Part shown: positions 25,339 through 36,100 of the stretch, in pieces
How the letters are laid out: each line of letters begins with the position of its first letter
Numbering within the stretch: the first letter of the stretch is position 1
IMG/VR virus record: IMGVR_UViG_3300010885_053606
Coordinates: 1 to 63,435 of that record
DNA length: 63,435 bases
Source: a virus
Direction: 5' to 3' (one strand)
The notes under the pieces: generated by a model
Seen by the model: the letters and a program-made list of their open reading frames with translations, nothing else
What the model was told of the DNA's origin: nothing
Databases searched by the model: none
Translations under genes and position numbers: made by a program

Positions 25339-28300
25339 TTAATTTTTACAGTCGGGATCATAGAATTTAATGAGTGTATAGAAATTATCCCAAAGATAAC
25401 CTAATACTCTGTTTATAACAGCAGACGTAACAATTTCATTTTGACCGATGATTATCTTATCTTTACTATGAATGGGGGGTGTATAAGATTTACAATACCC
25501 ACTTGTATAGAATAATGAATTTCTAAATAATTCTATATTATCCCAAAGTCTTTGTAAAGACTTTGTATATACCCAATTTTGTACATACTCTTCTTTATGT
25601 ATAAAAAGATCTTCTTTTGACCAAAAATTAGTATTAGAATTATTGCTTTTTTGAGTTAATTCCATAACGTCAACGTATTTTAATATTATGTCATTATTTG
25701 TAATTAATAAATTACGATACTCATCGTGATAAGCACGAGTCATATTTGTAGTTTTAAGTGGCTCGGGTTGATTATAATTGGCTGGTTTGTAATCTATAGG
25801 TATACCTGCAAATACACCATTTCTAAAAAATTTAAGAACAGTTCTATTAAAAATTACATAAATAATTTCTCTATTATAGGCATTAGTAATTTGTGTAGGT
25901 GTAGAGCGCGAATTCGGTGATACAAAAATATCATAAGAACCGGTAAATTCACTAGGTAAATAATCGTTATAGCTATATGAAAATTTAAAGTTGCCTGTAT
26001 AATCATAAACAAAAACAGAAGTATTTGTTAATACATGTACGTTTTGTTGACTGTCAACTGTTAATGATAAAGGAGGATGTAACTTAAAATTATTGTCATT
26101 TATTGTTTGTATCCAAGTACCGGAATTAGAAAATTGTTTTACTACTTTGTTACCGGTGTCACATATCCATACATTATCAAGTTGATCAATATGTATATCA
26201 TTTGGTCTATTAAATTTTGTCTTAGACCCTGCAATTCCGTATCCACCCCATGTGTTAAATAACACCCAGTGTGTATTAAGTGTTGTATCGTATTTTAATA
26301 CTGCTACACGTGATAGTATATTATCTAATACGTAAATTTTATTTGTAGAATCTATACAAATATTTTTTATATCTTGAAAATTAATGTTACCGTCTACTGT
26401 ATATCGACTACTAACTACCGTAGATGTATAATTTGATGAAAGTATGTTAATTTGAGTTTGAGTAGATGCGTAAATAAAATTATTTCTAGATGCTATACCA
26501 GTATATTTACAAATGTTTAAAACTCGATGATTAGGTAGGTTATAATAAAAAGTGTCTAGCTTGGGTATATTTACATTCCAAATACCTGAATTACATATAA
26601 TTGTATTTTGATTTTGTTCAGAACAAGGTTCATATACCCATTTTTTATTATAAGGTTTTGAAGCTAATGTATCATTCCATGTTACTATTTTTGATGAATT
26701 TTTACTTCTTTTTAAATTCCAATTCCAATCTGTACAATATTTACCTAAACATGTTAAATTTGTACCTAAACCTGTGTTACATGCTTGATCAATCCAAGTA
26801 CCACATTTAACATATTTACCAATATAATCGTAATTATAACCAAATGCAGCTTGTATTGCGTCTCCTTTTAATGCTTGTTCCCAGGTTACCATTTCATCTG
26901 GTTTATCTAATGCATCTAAACTTAAACTTTCCCAAGTCCATATCGGGCAAGAATCTAATGGTCCAATTTTTGTTGGTAATTGACCGAGATATCCATAATA
27001 ATCAGAAATTTTATTTAGGTAGTGTCTACCTAGTACATTTAAATATTGTAAATTATCATAAATTTTTTCTACACAGCTGTTAATATTATCACTAGTCACC
27101 CAATCATTAGAACCTATTATAGGTTTATTTGGGTTAGGTAAAACAATAGGTGCTCCATCTATACGATATTCTTCAGGTGCAACTGTATCGTAATGATTTA
27201 AAACTCTAACAATATTAGTATATTGCTGTATAATCGGTATATTATATTTTGAAGTATAAAATGTAACTGTGATTGTTTTAAAACCTTCTGTATTAAAATT
27301 AACTGAAAAAGGACCATAAACTTGATTACCGGTTAGTATTAAATTACTTGTACCATTAGTAACTACTTCATTAAAATTAATATTAATAGCAGTAACAGTG
27401 TTTAAATTAGTAGATTGATTTTCAAAAAATACATCTGTACCAGTAAGTACGTATCTATTAGATGTATAGTATTTAATTTGAGGGGGGGCTATAGATGTAA
27501 GGCTATAAAATGCATTAAGTGTTAAATCTCTTGTTATCCAATCACTGATTTGAGTAGTTGAGATATGCGCAGTAAAAGTTTGTTTAGCTCTTATTGTAAC
27601 TTTTTCGTCGTTATAAAAACTTAATGCTCCACCGGAAGCTAAAGTTTTTTCACCGTAATCATTTAAAAATAGTTTATAAACAAATGTATTAATACTTGAT
27701 GATTGTACTGTTGTAGTTTTCCAATACGGTGTTTCAACATACCAATTAACATCTTTATCAACTGTATAAGTTACTGGAGTATTATAATTAACTGTATTAA
27801 AAATAGGGTTAACTACACCTTCATTTCTCCATTTTTTAGTATATTTACCTGACTTTGCTGCTGTAGTAGTAGAACCAGATGATAATAAACATTGTAAGCT
27901 AGCCCATGATGAAGGCTCTTTAGTATTAGTAAAAATACCTGAAATAGGTGTTGATACTAATCCAGGACCGAGACCACTAACGTAGTTTTCAAATGTTGAC
28001 CATTTCCATAATAAACCATATTTATCGTAGCAAGCTGAAAGCTCATTAAAAGTACTTGTAGCAAGTTTTAAATTTGCATTATATGTAACTACTGATCCGG
28101 CTACTGGTAAATAAATTAATGGGTCTATACCAGGTGTAAAAGTATACTGTATAGGGTCATATGGTTTTACTTGTATACTTTGAAATAAAGGTGTATTAGT
28201 TATTAATTCAGTACCTGTTGCATCCACTGTCGATGTACAGTAGGGATAATAAACAGGAAAATAACCTACTGTACCTTCTCCTAAGGTACTGTTGTAATTA

Positions 28301-29463
28301 TCAGAGTATGAAATAATTGGATCTTTATCAACATTAAAATAAATTTTTCCATCATCTACCTGTAATAAAATAGGTAAAGTTAAATTTAATGCTGGAGTTG
28401 TAGATATAGATATATATAAACTTGTTAACGGTTGTACATTTGGTGTATACAACGCTGGTATAATTGCTGCTGATGTTGAATAACGAAAACTATTATCAAT
28501 ACTTGAAAGAGTTGATGAATCATTTAAAAACCATTTATAATTTTTTACATTATTATTTGTACTAGACGCGCTAAGAAATATACCGCCAGTATGTCCTTCA
28601 CCGTAAAAAGACATACCTGTTGAATTTTTCAAATAATCATTATTGAAACTATTAATAGTGTAATCACTAGCTTGTAAAAAAGCGCCGCTTAAAAAGTATG
28701 AATCTGGAAAACCGATAACATTAGCTTTAGGAAAATACGGTACGTATCTAGCACTTATTGATTGTGTAAAAATATGTGGGGTGTAAAACTCATATAGACT
28801 ATCTAAACCTGCTTTTGCTGATATTGTTAGATTAAGTGTACATACACAAGGTACTGTACAATTAAAATCAGGTATGTTCTGAAAATAATCACTATACGGT
28901 AAATCATTATTAATCCAATAGTAGTACGTGTAATACTCATTAGGGTTATCAGGAATTCCTTGAGTTGAATCAAAAGAGCTGCTTTTAAAATTTCCTGAAA
29001 AAATGTTGTGTTTGTGGCCTTCATCGTCAATATAATCCCCCGCTGTGCTACGAAAAAAGTACGGTGAATTAAAAGTAAATTCGTTATTTAAATATAAATT
29101 AATATTTACTGTAGGCCATGTATCGAAAAAAATACCGGGGTCTGGTTCAAACGTTGGGGGATCGGTAAGGGTTCCGTCTAATATAGTAGCTGTTAAAGGT
29201 AATGCACAAATAGTATACAAAGTTGTTGTATGATCGTATGTAGAGGCTGAAAAAGATAGATATAATGTACTAGCGTCAACAGCGTTGACGGTAGATAAAC
29301 TAGTTACAGTACTAAATGTATCTGTTATGGCAGTAACATAGGCGGGAAATTGCCACTTTAATTGATAATTAATAGGAAGCGGGCCAAGACTATCATCAGT
29401 TATAGCAGCCGTTACATAACGTATAAAAGTTCTATTATCTAAATTTGTTGTTAATACGGCCAT
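25339..29463 (-). CDS. giant fibre/adhesin with W-rich and NHL-type repeats
   Basis: 1374 residues, Asn/Thr/Tyr-rich, secreted-protein-like in composition but with no signal peptide. W-rich repeats (WxW, then TW or SW, then KW) occur at about residues 480-545 and 835-945, for example CTDWNWNLKRS, KIVTWNDTL and KKWVYEPC. An NHL-type propeller (IDQLDNVWICDTGN, VDSQQNVHVLTN) covers about 1005-1170. A short motif IIGxNxxVTSxxIN occurs twice (about residues 785 and 1340). It is one of a string of giant genes with gaps of 2-45 bases. Role in host contact or baseplate periphery is inferred. Confidence 0.65.
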   Translation of the reverse strand: MAVLTTNLDNRTFIRYVTAAITDDSLGPLPINYQLKWQFPAYVTAITDTFSTVTSLSTVNAVDASTLYLSFSASTYDHTTTLYTICALPLTATILDGTLTDPPTFEPDPGIFFDTWPTVNINLYLNNEFTFNSPYFFRSTAGDYIDDEGHKHNIFSGNFKSSSFDSTQGIPDNPNEYYTYYYWINNDLPYSDYFQNIPDFNCTVPCVCTLNLTISAKAGLDSLYEFYTPHIFTQSISARYVPYFPKANVIGFPDSYFLSGAFLQASDYTINSFNNDYLKNSTGMSFYGEGHTGGIFLSASSTNNNVKNYKWFLNDSSTLSSIDNSFRYSTSAAIIPALYTPNVQPLTSLYISISTTPALNLTLPILLQVDDGKIYFNVDKDPIISYSDNYNSTLGEGTVGYFPVYYPYCTSTVDATGTELITNTPLFQSIQVKPYDPIQYTFTPGIDPLIYLPVAGSVVTYNANLKLATSTFNELSACYDKYGLLWKWSTFENYVSGLGPGLVSTPISGIFTNTKEPSSWASLQCLLSSGSTTTAAKSGKYTKKWRNEGVVNPIFNTVNYNTPVTYTVDKDVNWYVETPYWKTTTVQSSSINTFVYKLFLNDYGEKTLASGGALSFYNDEKVTIRAKQTFTAHISTTQISDWITRDLTLNAFYSLTSIAPPQIKYYTSNRYVLTGTDVFFENQSTNLNTVTAININFNEVVTNGTSNLILTGNQVYGPFSVNFNTEGFKTITVTFYTSKYNIPIIQQYTNIVRVLNHYDTVAPEEYRIDGAPIVLPNPNKPIIGSNDWVTSDNINSCVEKIYDNLQYLNVLGRHYLNKISDYYGYLGQLPTKIGPLDSCPIWTWESLSLDALDKPDEMVTWEQALKGDAIQAAFGYNYDYIGKYVKCGTWIDQACNTGLGTNLTCLGKYCTDWNWNLKRSKNSSKIVTWNDTLASKPYNKKWVYEPCSEQNQNTIICNSGIWNVNIPKLDTFYYNLPNHRVLNICKYTGIASRNNFIYASTQTQINILSSNYTSTVVSSRYTVDGNINFQDIKNICIDSTNKIYVLDNILSRVAVLKYDTTLNTHWVLFNTWGGYGIAGSKTKFNRPNDIHIDQLDNVWICDTGNKVVKQFSNSGTWIQTINDNNFKLHPPLSLTVDSQQNVHVLTNTSVFVYDYTGNFKFSYSYNDYLPSEFTGSYDIFVSPNSRSTPTQITNAYNREIIYVIFNRTVLKFFRNGVFAGIPIDYKPANYNQPEPLKTTNMTRAYHDEYRNLLITNNDIILKYVDVMELTQKSNNSNTNFWSKEDLFIHKEEYVQNWVYTKSLQRLWDNIELFRNSLFYTSGYCKSYTPPIHSKDKIIIGQNEIVTSAVINRVLGYLWDNFYTLIKFYDPDCKN

Positions 29464-29480
29464 TGTTAATATTTAAACGG

Positions 29481-32153
29481 TTAATTCACCCATTCAAGGT
29501 TAAGAAGTTCAGTATAAGCTGGTTTAAGTTGTTGTATCGCTTTTCTGATATCGTTTTCAATTTTATTGCGTAGTACAGAATCGGTAATATGTGTACCTGT
29601 AATTTTAATATTAAAAAATGCACTTTTTGATCCTGGTAAACGATGTTTAAAGAAACGATCAATAGTTTCAATATACTGTAAAGAGCCTGTTGGTATGTCC
29701 CATACAATATCTTGACTGATTGTTTTTTCTCTAATAAAGTATTCTAAAAATTTAGGATCAATTGCGTAATCATATATTTTGATAGAATCAATACCACCGT
29801 TCCAAATAACAGATGTAGATGCAATTTCAGTATTAAAGTTTTCTGCTTCACCAGCTGGTGTACCTATATAAAGATTATTAACAAAATCGTAATTTAAAGA
29901 AACATTGTCTGGTAGTAGTAAGTTACCTCTAAACGTTTTATCTATATAAAGAGATAAGGTTTTATCTTTAAAAGTAGCAGTAATTAAATGCCAATTGAAA
30001 TTAACTAATCCTTCAACCGGTATTGAAAGTTTATAAGTAGAATATGGTAAATTAATATTAGAAGGTTTTACCGATACTTTAAACTGTAATTGAGTGTTAT
30101 TATTATAGTTGATAGGGTTAAAAATTCTTCTTTGTTCATATCCTGTAAAATCACCTACTTCTTTAAAGGTAAGTTTATCGTTATCCTGTGTTGAAGTAAT
30201 AGGGTCTAAAGTATTAACATGTTGCGGTAGATATGTAGCTTTTTTAATTTCGCCATCAAGTGTTATTTGATACAAGTATTTTTCATAGTCGTGATATATA
30301 ACAGCGTACCAAGTAAATTTATTTGTTTTTCTATTGTATTCATTAATAAAGCTTATATTTCTTCTGCTAGGAAATAAAATAGCGTCTCCAAATTCTGATG
30401 ATTGAGTATGATAATACTCACCAACTAAATATGTATGTTTAACAGAAATATCATCTTTATCAAAAATATGTATTTGATTTGAACCAGCTAAAACCCAGAT
30501 ATCTCCATTCGGTGCAACAGCAATAGCTACAGCTGGAACCGGTGTGTAGGCATAATTATCTTCTTGATTAACGTCATACGGATAAAACCAATATTCACCA
30601 TCAACATAAACTTGACCAGCAAAAAAACCGTTATCGCCGTTTGCATTTTGAATGGTCCAGTGTTTATTACGCGAATCAAATTTGCTGTCATAGCAATTAT
30701 TTGTTATATGTAATTTACCGTTGATATCAAAAGCTAAAATATCATTTGGTGTATAATTTGTTGTATAGGTATAATCTGGAAAAGGCTCTATAAAATTAAG
30801 ATTATTATCAAAATAACTATAATTAGTAAAACTTGATCCGTATATAAATGCTGTATAAGCTAATGGATCATACTTATAATATTGTAAATCATAATAAGCA
30901 GTACTTGTTATATCTTCTTGATATATAAGATCTTTATCAAAAATAAAAGTTTTAGTATCTGTAACGGCAATTATATTATCATCTCCATCCAAGATAAGAA
31001 GAGCCGGGGTACCAGATAGAGCAAAATTATCTCCTGTTGTAGTTTTAGAATAAGCAATGGCGTTACCGTTATAATCATATTTTGTTATACGTTTATTAGT
31101 ACTATCTAATATAACAACTTCAGATTCACTATTAATACTTGTATAGATAGGTATAACAGGTTCTTTTCTTACATACTCGAGATTTAAATCATAGTATGTA
31201 TTACCTTCTTGATTAAAGTAAAAAAGATGGCCATATGTAGTTTCAGGTATTACATAAAAAGGATTATTATATAAATTATTAAAAAATATACCATAACCAC
31301 CTTTTCTAAAATTACCAATAAGTTGAGTATTAGTTGCATTTGACCAATCATTATTATATAACCAAAAAGATAATGTAAACTCGTTGATAAGATTGTACGA
31401 GGGATTACAATCTACGTTGCAGCTTATTAAATCAGAATTATAAAAAGAAAGAGTATTTCTATCGGTATAATTAGCACTTTTAAATGTTTTTAACCATGCT
31501 TGATTAAACACATTAAAATTAATAGTATTTTTGTAAATAGAATTGTCTATAGTGTTTATTGACCAGTTGTCAATACTTAAACGTAATCTATTTTTATCAT
31601 TACCAGCAAATGTTTCTACGGCTTCAATTGCTGATTTTTCGCCATTATGAAAATATTGATACATAACACCAGGCTCGAGTGTAAGTGTTGATGGTACATC
31701 ATAGTAAACAGGAGAATGAGATTGATAGTCGTATATATTAGCTTTTCCTTCTAAAGCTTGTTTATATGATAATATACCAGGATTGTAATAGCGATCTAAC
31801 CATTGTGGGTCTTTAAAAGGCTCAGCATAAAACCAAGTACAAAGCCAAGTACCATCCTCGGGATCACTTGTCGACCCCCAGGGTGTTGTCTTACCGTAAC
31901 CACCTTGCTTTTTAAAAATTTTATCAGCAAGAGCTGGTATAACCCCTGGTATAGCTCCGTCTCCCACGAGCGTAGACTCTGATATTTTTTGAGGTTTAGC
32001 AAAGTATGGTACGTGAAAAAACGTTGTTAAGTCTTTAGTGAGAACAACTTCATTAGTATACGCCTCATACCCTAAGTGAACATTTTCATACCCATCTGAT
32101 TGATTTGTACCGGTAAATATTTTATAATAATTTCTTTGTTGAAAATTAGACAT
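29481..32153 (-). CDS. baseplate-associated protein with LamG-like domain
   Basis: 890 residues. The first half includes LINEFTLSFWLYNNDWSN, typical of concanavalin-like/LamG folds, and the second half completes a LamG pattern (FNWHLITATFKDKTLSLYID, then WNGGIDSIKIYDYAI at about residues 715-790). Between them lies an NHL-like part (VAPNGDIWVLAGSNQIHIFD). The last 60 residues (IDRFFKHRLPGSKSAFFNIK, DIRKAIQQLKPAYTEL) look like an attachment domain seen in structural proteins of T4-like phages. It may link the baseplate to glycan-binding parts. The LamG call is moderately secure. Confidence 0.65.
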   Translation of the reverse strand: MSNFQQRNYYKIFTGTNQSDGYENVHLGYEAYTNEVVLTKDLTTFFHVPYFAKPQKISESTLVGDGAIPGVIPALADKIFKKQGGYGKTTPWGSTSDPEDGTWLCTWFYAEPFKDPQWLDRYYNPGILSYKQALEGKANIYDYQSHSPVYYDVPSTLTLEPGVMYQYFHNGEKSAIEAVETFAGNDKNRLRLSIDNWSINTIDNSIYKNTINFNVFNQAWLKTFKSANYTDRNTLSFYNSDLISCNVDCNPSYNLINEFTLSFWLYNNDWSNATNTQLIGNFRKGGYGIFFNNLYNNPFYVIPETTYGHLFYFNQEGNTYYDLNLEYVRKEPVIPIYTSINSESEVVILDSTNKRITKYDYNGNAIAYSKTTTGDNFALSGTPALLILDGDDNIIAVTDTKTFIFDKDLIYQEDITSTAYYDLQYYKYDPLAYTAFIYGSSFTNYSYFDNNLNFIEPFPDYTYTTNYTPNDILAFDINGKLHITNNCYDSKFDSRNKHWTIQNANGDNGFFAGQVYVDGEYWFYPYDVNQEDNYAYTPVPAVAIAVAPNGDIWVLAGSNQIHIFDKDDISVKHTYLVGEYYHTQSSEFGDAILFPSRRNISFINEYNRKTNKFTWYAVIYHDYEKYLYQITLDGEIKKATYLPQHVNTLDPITSTQDNDKLTFKEVGDFTGYEQRRIFNPINYNNNTQLQFKVSVKPSNINLPYSTYKLSIPVEGLVNFNWHLITATFKDKTLSLYIDKTFRGNLLLPDNVSLNYDFVNNLYIGTPAGEAENFNTEIASTSVIWNGGIDSIKIYDYAIDPKFLEYFIREKTISQDIVWDIPTGSLQYIETIDRFFKHRLPGSKSAFFNIKITGTHITDSVLRNKIENDIRKAIQQLKPAYTELLNLEWVN

Positions 32154-32154
32154 A

Positions 32155-33102
32155 TTAATTTGTTATTGGTTCTATTGGAGTATAGATATTATTAAACGGT
32201 GAAGGTCCTCCAGTTGGTGTCATAGTGGTTTTTAAATTTGCTATGTTTACAATAGCGTTACCACTTTCAAGTGCAGCTTCTACAGAAAAATCTATTAAAA
32301 AATTTGTTGGTACGGAATTTATATTTCGATTAACAGTAACGGTTTTATTTTCAACACCTGATTCAATATCATAAAAATACGATACCCAATTATTTGTTGG
32401 AATAAATCCAATATTTAAAGACGGAGATGTCACTGGTATACAATTAAATGCGTAATTGTTGTGACCTATAGCTGCATCATTAAGTATCATTCCTGTAGCT
32501 CTTAAAACGTTGTCACTACCTATAGCTAAATAACGATAACCTTCTGTAGTAACTGTTTTTATTGTTATAACATTATTTTGATAATCTATTTCAAATCTTT
32601 GTCTATAAAGATTGTCTTTATCTAAAGAACGGGGAGTTAACGATATAACATACGGATAGTTTTTATCTACAATAACATTTTTATTATTAACAAATAATTC
32701 TACTTTATTAGTGCTTATAATAGGCACGATAGTAAATACTGCTTCATTACCCGATAAATTTAATGAAAAACTATTATTATTAGCAAGATAAGATACGTAA
32801 TTAATAGATTTTATATCAAAATTTATAGTATTTAAAATAAATGATGATGGTATAAAATTAACATTTAAAGTTTGAGATGGAGGTGAAAAAACAGTATCAA
32901 TATCTATGGAAGATGTTAAAACAAAACAAGAGCCTTTATTAATTGCTACATCTTGAAAATTAGTTAATCCTTGTAATTGATAAAAATTATAACCTTCGTA
33001 ATATGAATTAGCAGTACTAATTAAATTTTCATCTCTGTAGTATTTATATTTCAATGCTACAGGTGAGAGACTGGAAAGAGACTTATATACAATATTAGCC
33101 AT
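32155..33102 (-). CDS. virion structural protein, 315 aa
   Basis: 315 residues, beta-rich, Asn- and Ile-rich, no recognised family. The N-terminus (MANIVYKSLSSLSPVALKY) has the simple charged start seen in tail-attached proteins. The sequence alternates short strands (VFTIVPIISTNKVELFVNN, YRQRFEIDYQNNVITIKTV). It fits tightly between the LamG protein (one-base gap) and the 1139-aa fibre, with TTAAATAAT seven bases before its ATG. Probably a connector or small adhesin of the same assembly. Confidence 0.55.
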   Translation of the reverse strand: MANIVYKSLSSLSPVALKYKYYRDENLISTANSYYEGYNFYQLQGLTNFQDVAINKGSCFVLTSSIDIDTVFSPPSQTLNVNFIPSSFILNTINFDIKSINYVSYLANNNSFSLNLSGNEAVFTIVPIISTNKVELFVNNKNVIVDKNYPYVISLTPRSLDKDNLYRQRFEIDYQNNVITIKTVTTEGYRYLAIGSDNVLRATGMILNDAAIGHNNYAFNCIPVTSPSLNIGFIPTNNWVSYFYDIESGVENKTVTVNRNINSVPTNFLIDFSVEAALESGNAIVNIANLKTTMTPTGGPSPFNNIYTPIEPITN

Positions 33103-33109
33103 TAGTACA

Positions 33110-33118
33110 ATTATTTAA
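33110..33118 (-). promoter_or_regulatory. late-promoter-like motif TTAAATAAT
   Basis: Minus-strand TTAAATAAT seven bases upstream of the 315-aa gene. Confidence 0.5.
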
Positions 33119-33147
33119 TGGTAAATATCTAGGTAAACTACCTATTA

Positions 33148-36100
33148 TTATATCTCAGCGTCAGCTGTCCAGCATGTATAAATGTCTTGAACCGATAAAG
33201 GTATATCAAGTTGTAATGTAAAGCCTTGTACTGATTGCCCTTCAAGACCGATTCTATTTTTATCAGAAGTGTAATATACAGTATCTTTATTAGTACTACG
33301 AACTCCTCCCTTTGTACCTGTTTTTGGATCGTACCATTGTACATTTGGTATAGCTCTTTTTGTTACTTTATATCTTTCAATAATATTATAATAAGAATTT
33401 TGTACAGGTACATAAGCCCACGCTGCAGTTTCAGCGTTAGCGGATCCAGGAGCTACATCTATATCGTATGAAGATTCAAAGTAACGCTGACAAAGAGCTA
33501 ATTCAATTTGAGCGGGTCTTATTTCAAATGGTGTAGGTGTGGGTCCTACTTCAAGCTGAACACCAGTAATCTTAAATTCATTACCTGCTGTTGCCATAAA
33601 TGTATTATCACTATCAACTGAACCAATAGTAAGATTTAAGTTATTTTGATTATTTGAAGTCCATGTATTTAAATTATAGTTGTAATTATCTGAACCAGCA
33701 GATATACACCATAATAAACCTAAACCACTATATTGATTTTTATTGTTAACTTGATAATAGTTAGGAGGTATTGTTAATGAAACATATTGCCAAATATTAG
33801 CTTGCTTAATAGTGTATGTTGTTGTATATTGCCCAGTAATTTGAAAAGGGTTGTTGTAATGATTTCTAGCAGTTAATGCATATTTACCGGCGACACTCGA
33901 TTTAACCCAGAATGATAAAGTAGCAGGGCGTGCTTGAGCTGTACCGTAACATAGATCTAATATATTAATTCCTTCTATACGTTGACGAATACCAAAAAGA
34001 TCAGATGATTGTAAGATAGGTTTTGCAACTTCAACTTTAAATCTTAATGAATAATAATATCCTGGGGGGGCGTTTGTAAAATCAAGATTACTATCAGCTA
34101 CTCTCTGTACTGATGCTACACCTGCATTATATGCATTAACAACTGTACTCGAAGCAGTATAATAAACACACGTATTTTTACTAATACCTACTCTTGACCA
34201 GGTAGTAACACTAGGTGTTTTATATTGTAAATCTAAAATCCATGAAGAGCCTTTATTACCTGCACTACCACTAACTATTGCTATTGGATAAAAACCACTT
34301 GAAGATACAGTTACATATTTAGTTTGATAAGTAAGATCATGTACTCCGGGTAAGGATATTGTTTTATTACCTGTTGTTGCTCCACTTAGTGGTGTATTAA
34401 ACCAAAAATAAGCAGCATCGCTACTACCTAATTTAAAATTATAATCACCGGATACGCTTGCGTAAAAGAAACCTTGAGTTACAGCAGTAAAAGCGCCACT
34501 TAAATTAGCAACCACTGGTAAATTACCTCCTTCTTTACCTTCACCAGAATATTCTAACTCTTCAGGCCACGGCCATTCAGGATCTACATATTCACCGTCT
34601 GCCGGTTTACCATCGTACGTACACCCTAATATAGAGGAAATACTATTAAAACTAGTTACGTTAGAAATTTTAGATGCTGTGTTTAGATAACCTATATTGT
34701 CATTAAAGTAGCCTTTATAAAAGTCATAATGAAAACCTGATAAAACTGATGTACCGCTTCCAATAATTAGAGGGTTATAATATGTAGCATACGGTACACC
34801 TGACGTTAACCAAGTAATACCATCAGTTGAATTAACTGTAAGTATAGTATTTCCTGGGGGGACTTGATGAAGTGCTACAAATTTACCGTTACCGTAAACT
34901 ACAGCGTCCCAAGCCTGTCCACTAGGGGTAGAAAAAGTATTTGATTCATACCAAGTTATACCATCATTAGAATAAGCAAAAGCGTTGGTAGTATTTGTCT
35001 TATTTGAGGCGCCGTTTACTGCAATAGCAACATATCTACCGTTACCGTAAGTTACATCAATCCAGTATTTATTAGCAGGAAGTGTAGTTTGATTCCATGT
35101 AATGCCGTCAGTTGAATACGCAGCTATATTTGTGGAGGAATTCAGTTGTCCAAGTGCGGCGTAAGCAACAGCAACAAACACCCCTAAATTACTACCATAA
35201 GTTACTGAGGACCAAAATGCAATAGTAGGAAGTGTTGATGCAGTCCATGTTATACCGTCAGTTGAATACGCAGCTCTATCTGTGTGAAGACTTCCAATTC
35301 CTGAGGCTACAGCAACAAATTTACCGTTACCGTAAGTTATTGACGACCATGTTGCATTATAAGGAAGTGTGGTTTGATTCCATGTAATGCCGTCAGTTGA
35401 ATATAAACCAATATTACTGGTACCTTGAGCATTGCTACCAATAGCAACAAATTTACCGTTACCGTAAGTAGCATCACCTATATAAAAATCAATAGGAAGT
35501 TTGGTTTGATTCCATGTAATGCCGTCAGTTGAATATAAACCGATATTTGGAGTACTTGCAACGTATGAGCCACCAAAAGCAACAAATGTACCGTTACCGT
35601 AAGCTAACCCATAGTTTGGATAAGACTTACCTTCTAACTTACCTCCTACTAAACGAATTGGTAAAGGTGTTAGGTACCAAGTTACGGCATCTGTCGAATA
35701 AGCACCATAACCTTGATCACCTAATGTTACAAATTTACCACCACCAAATACAAATGAATAGTAGCGTTGCTGAGCTATAACTGGTAATGATGACGATGTA
35801 TATATTGGAGTAACAACGTTAGCATCTTTATTGAAACTGTACGCCGTCCATCTATCTACAGTATAGATGTCTTGATTATTTAAAATAATTGATGTCCCAC
35901 CAAGACGTTGATCGACTCTAAAATCACCATTAATAATTTTATTTCTAAAACTAAAACTACCATTATCGAGTGTAAACGCACTAAGCGGTATAGTACCTGC
36001 AGCAAGCTTATTAGATGTAATCGAATAATCTGGTACTTCAGGAATTACAGTTAAGTTATTTGATATAACAACAACTCTGGAAGCTATAGGTGGTGGAGTT

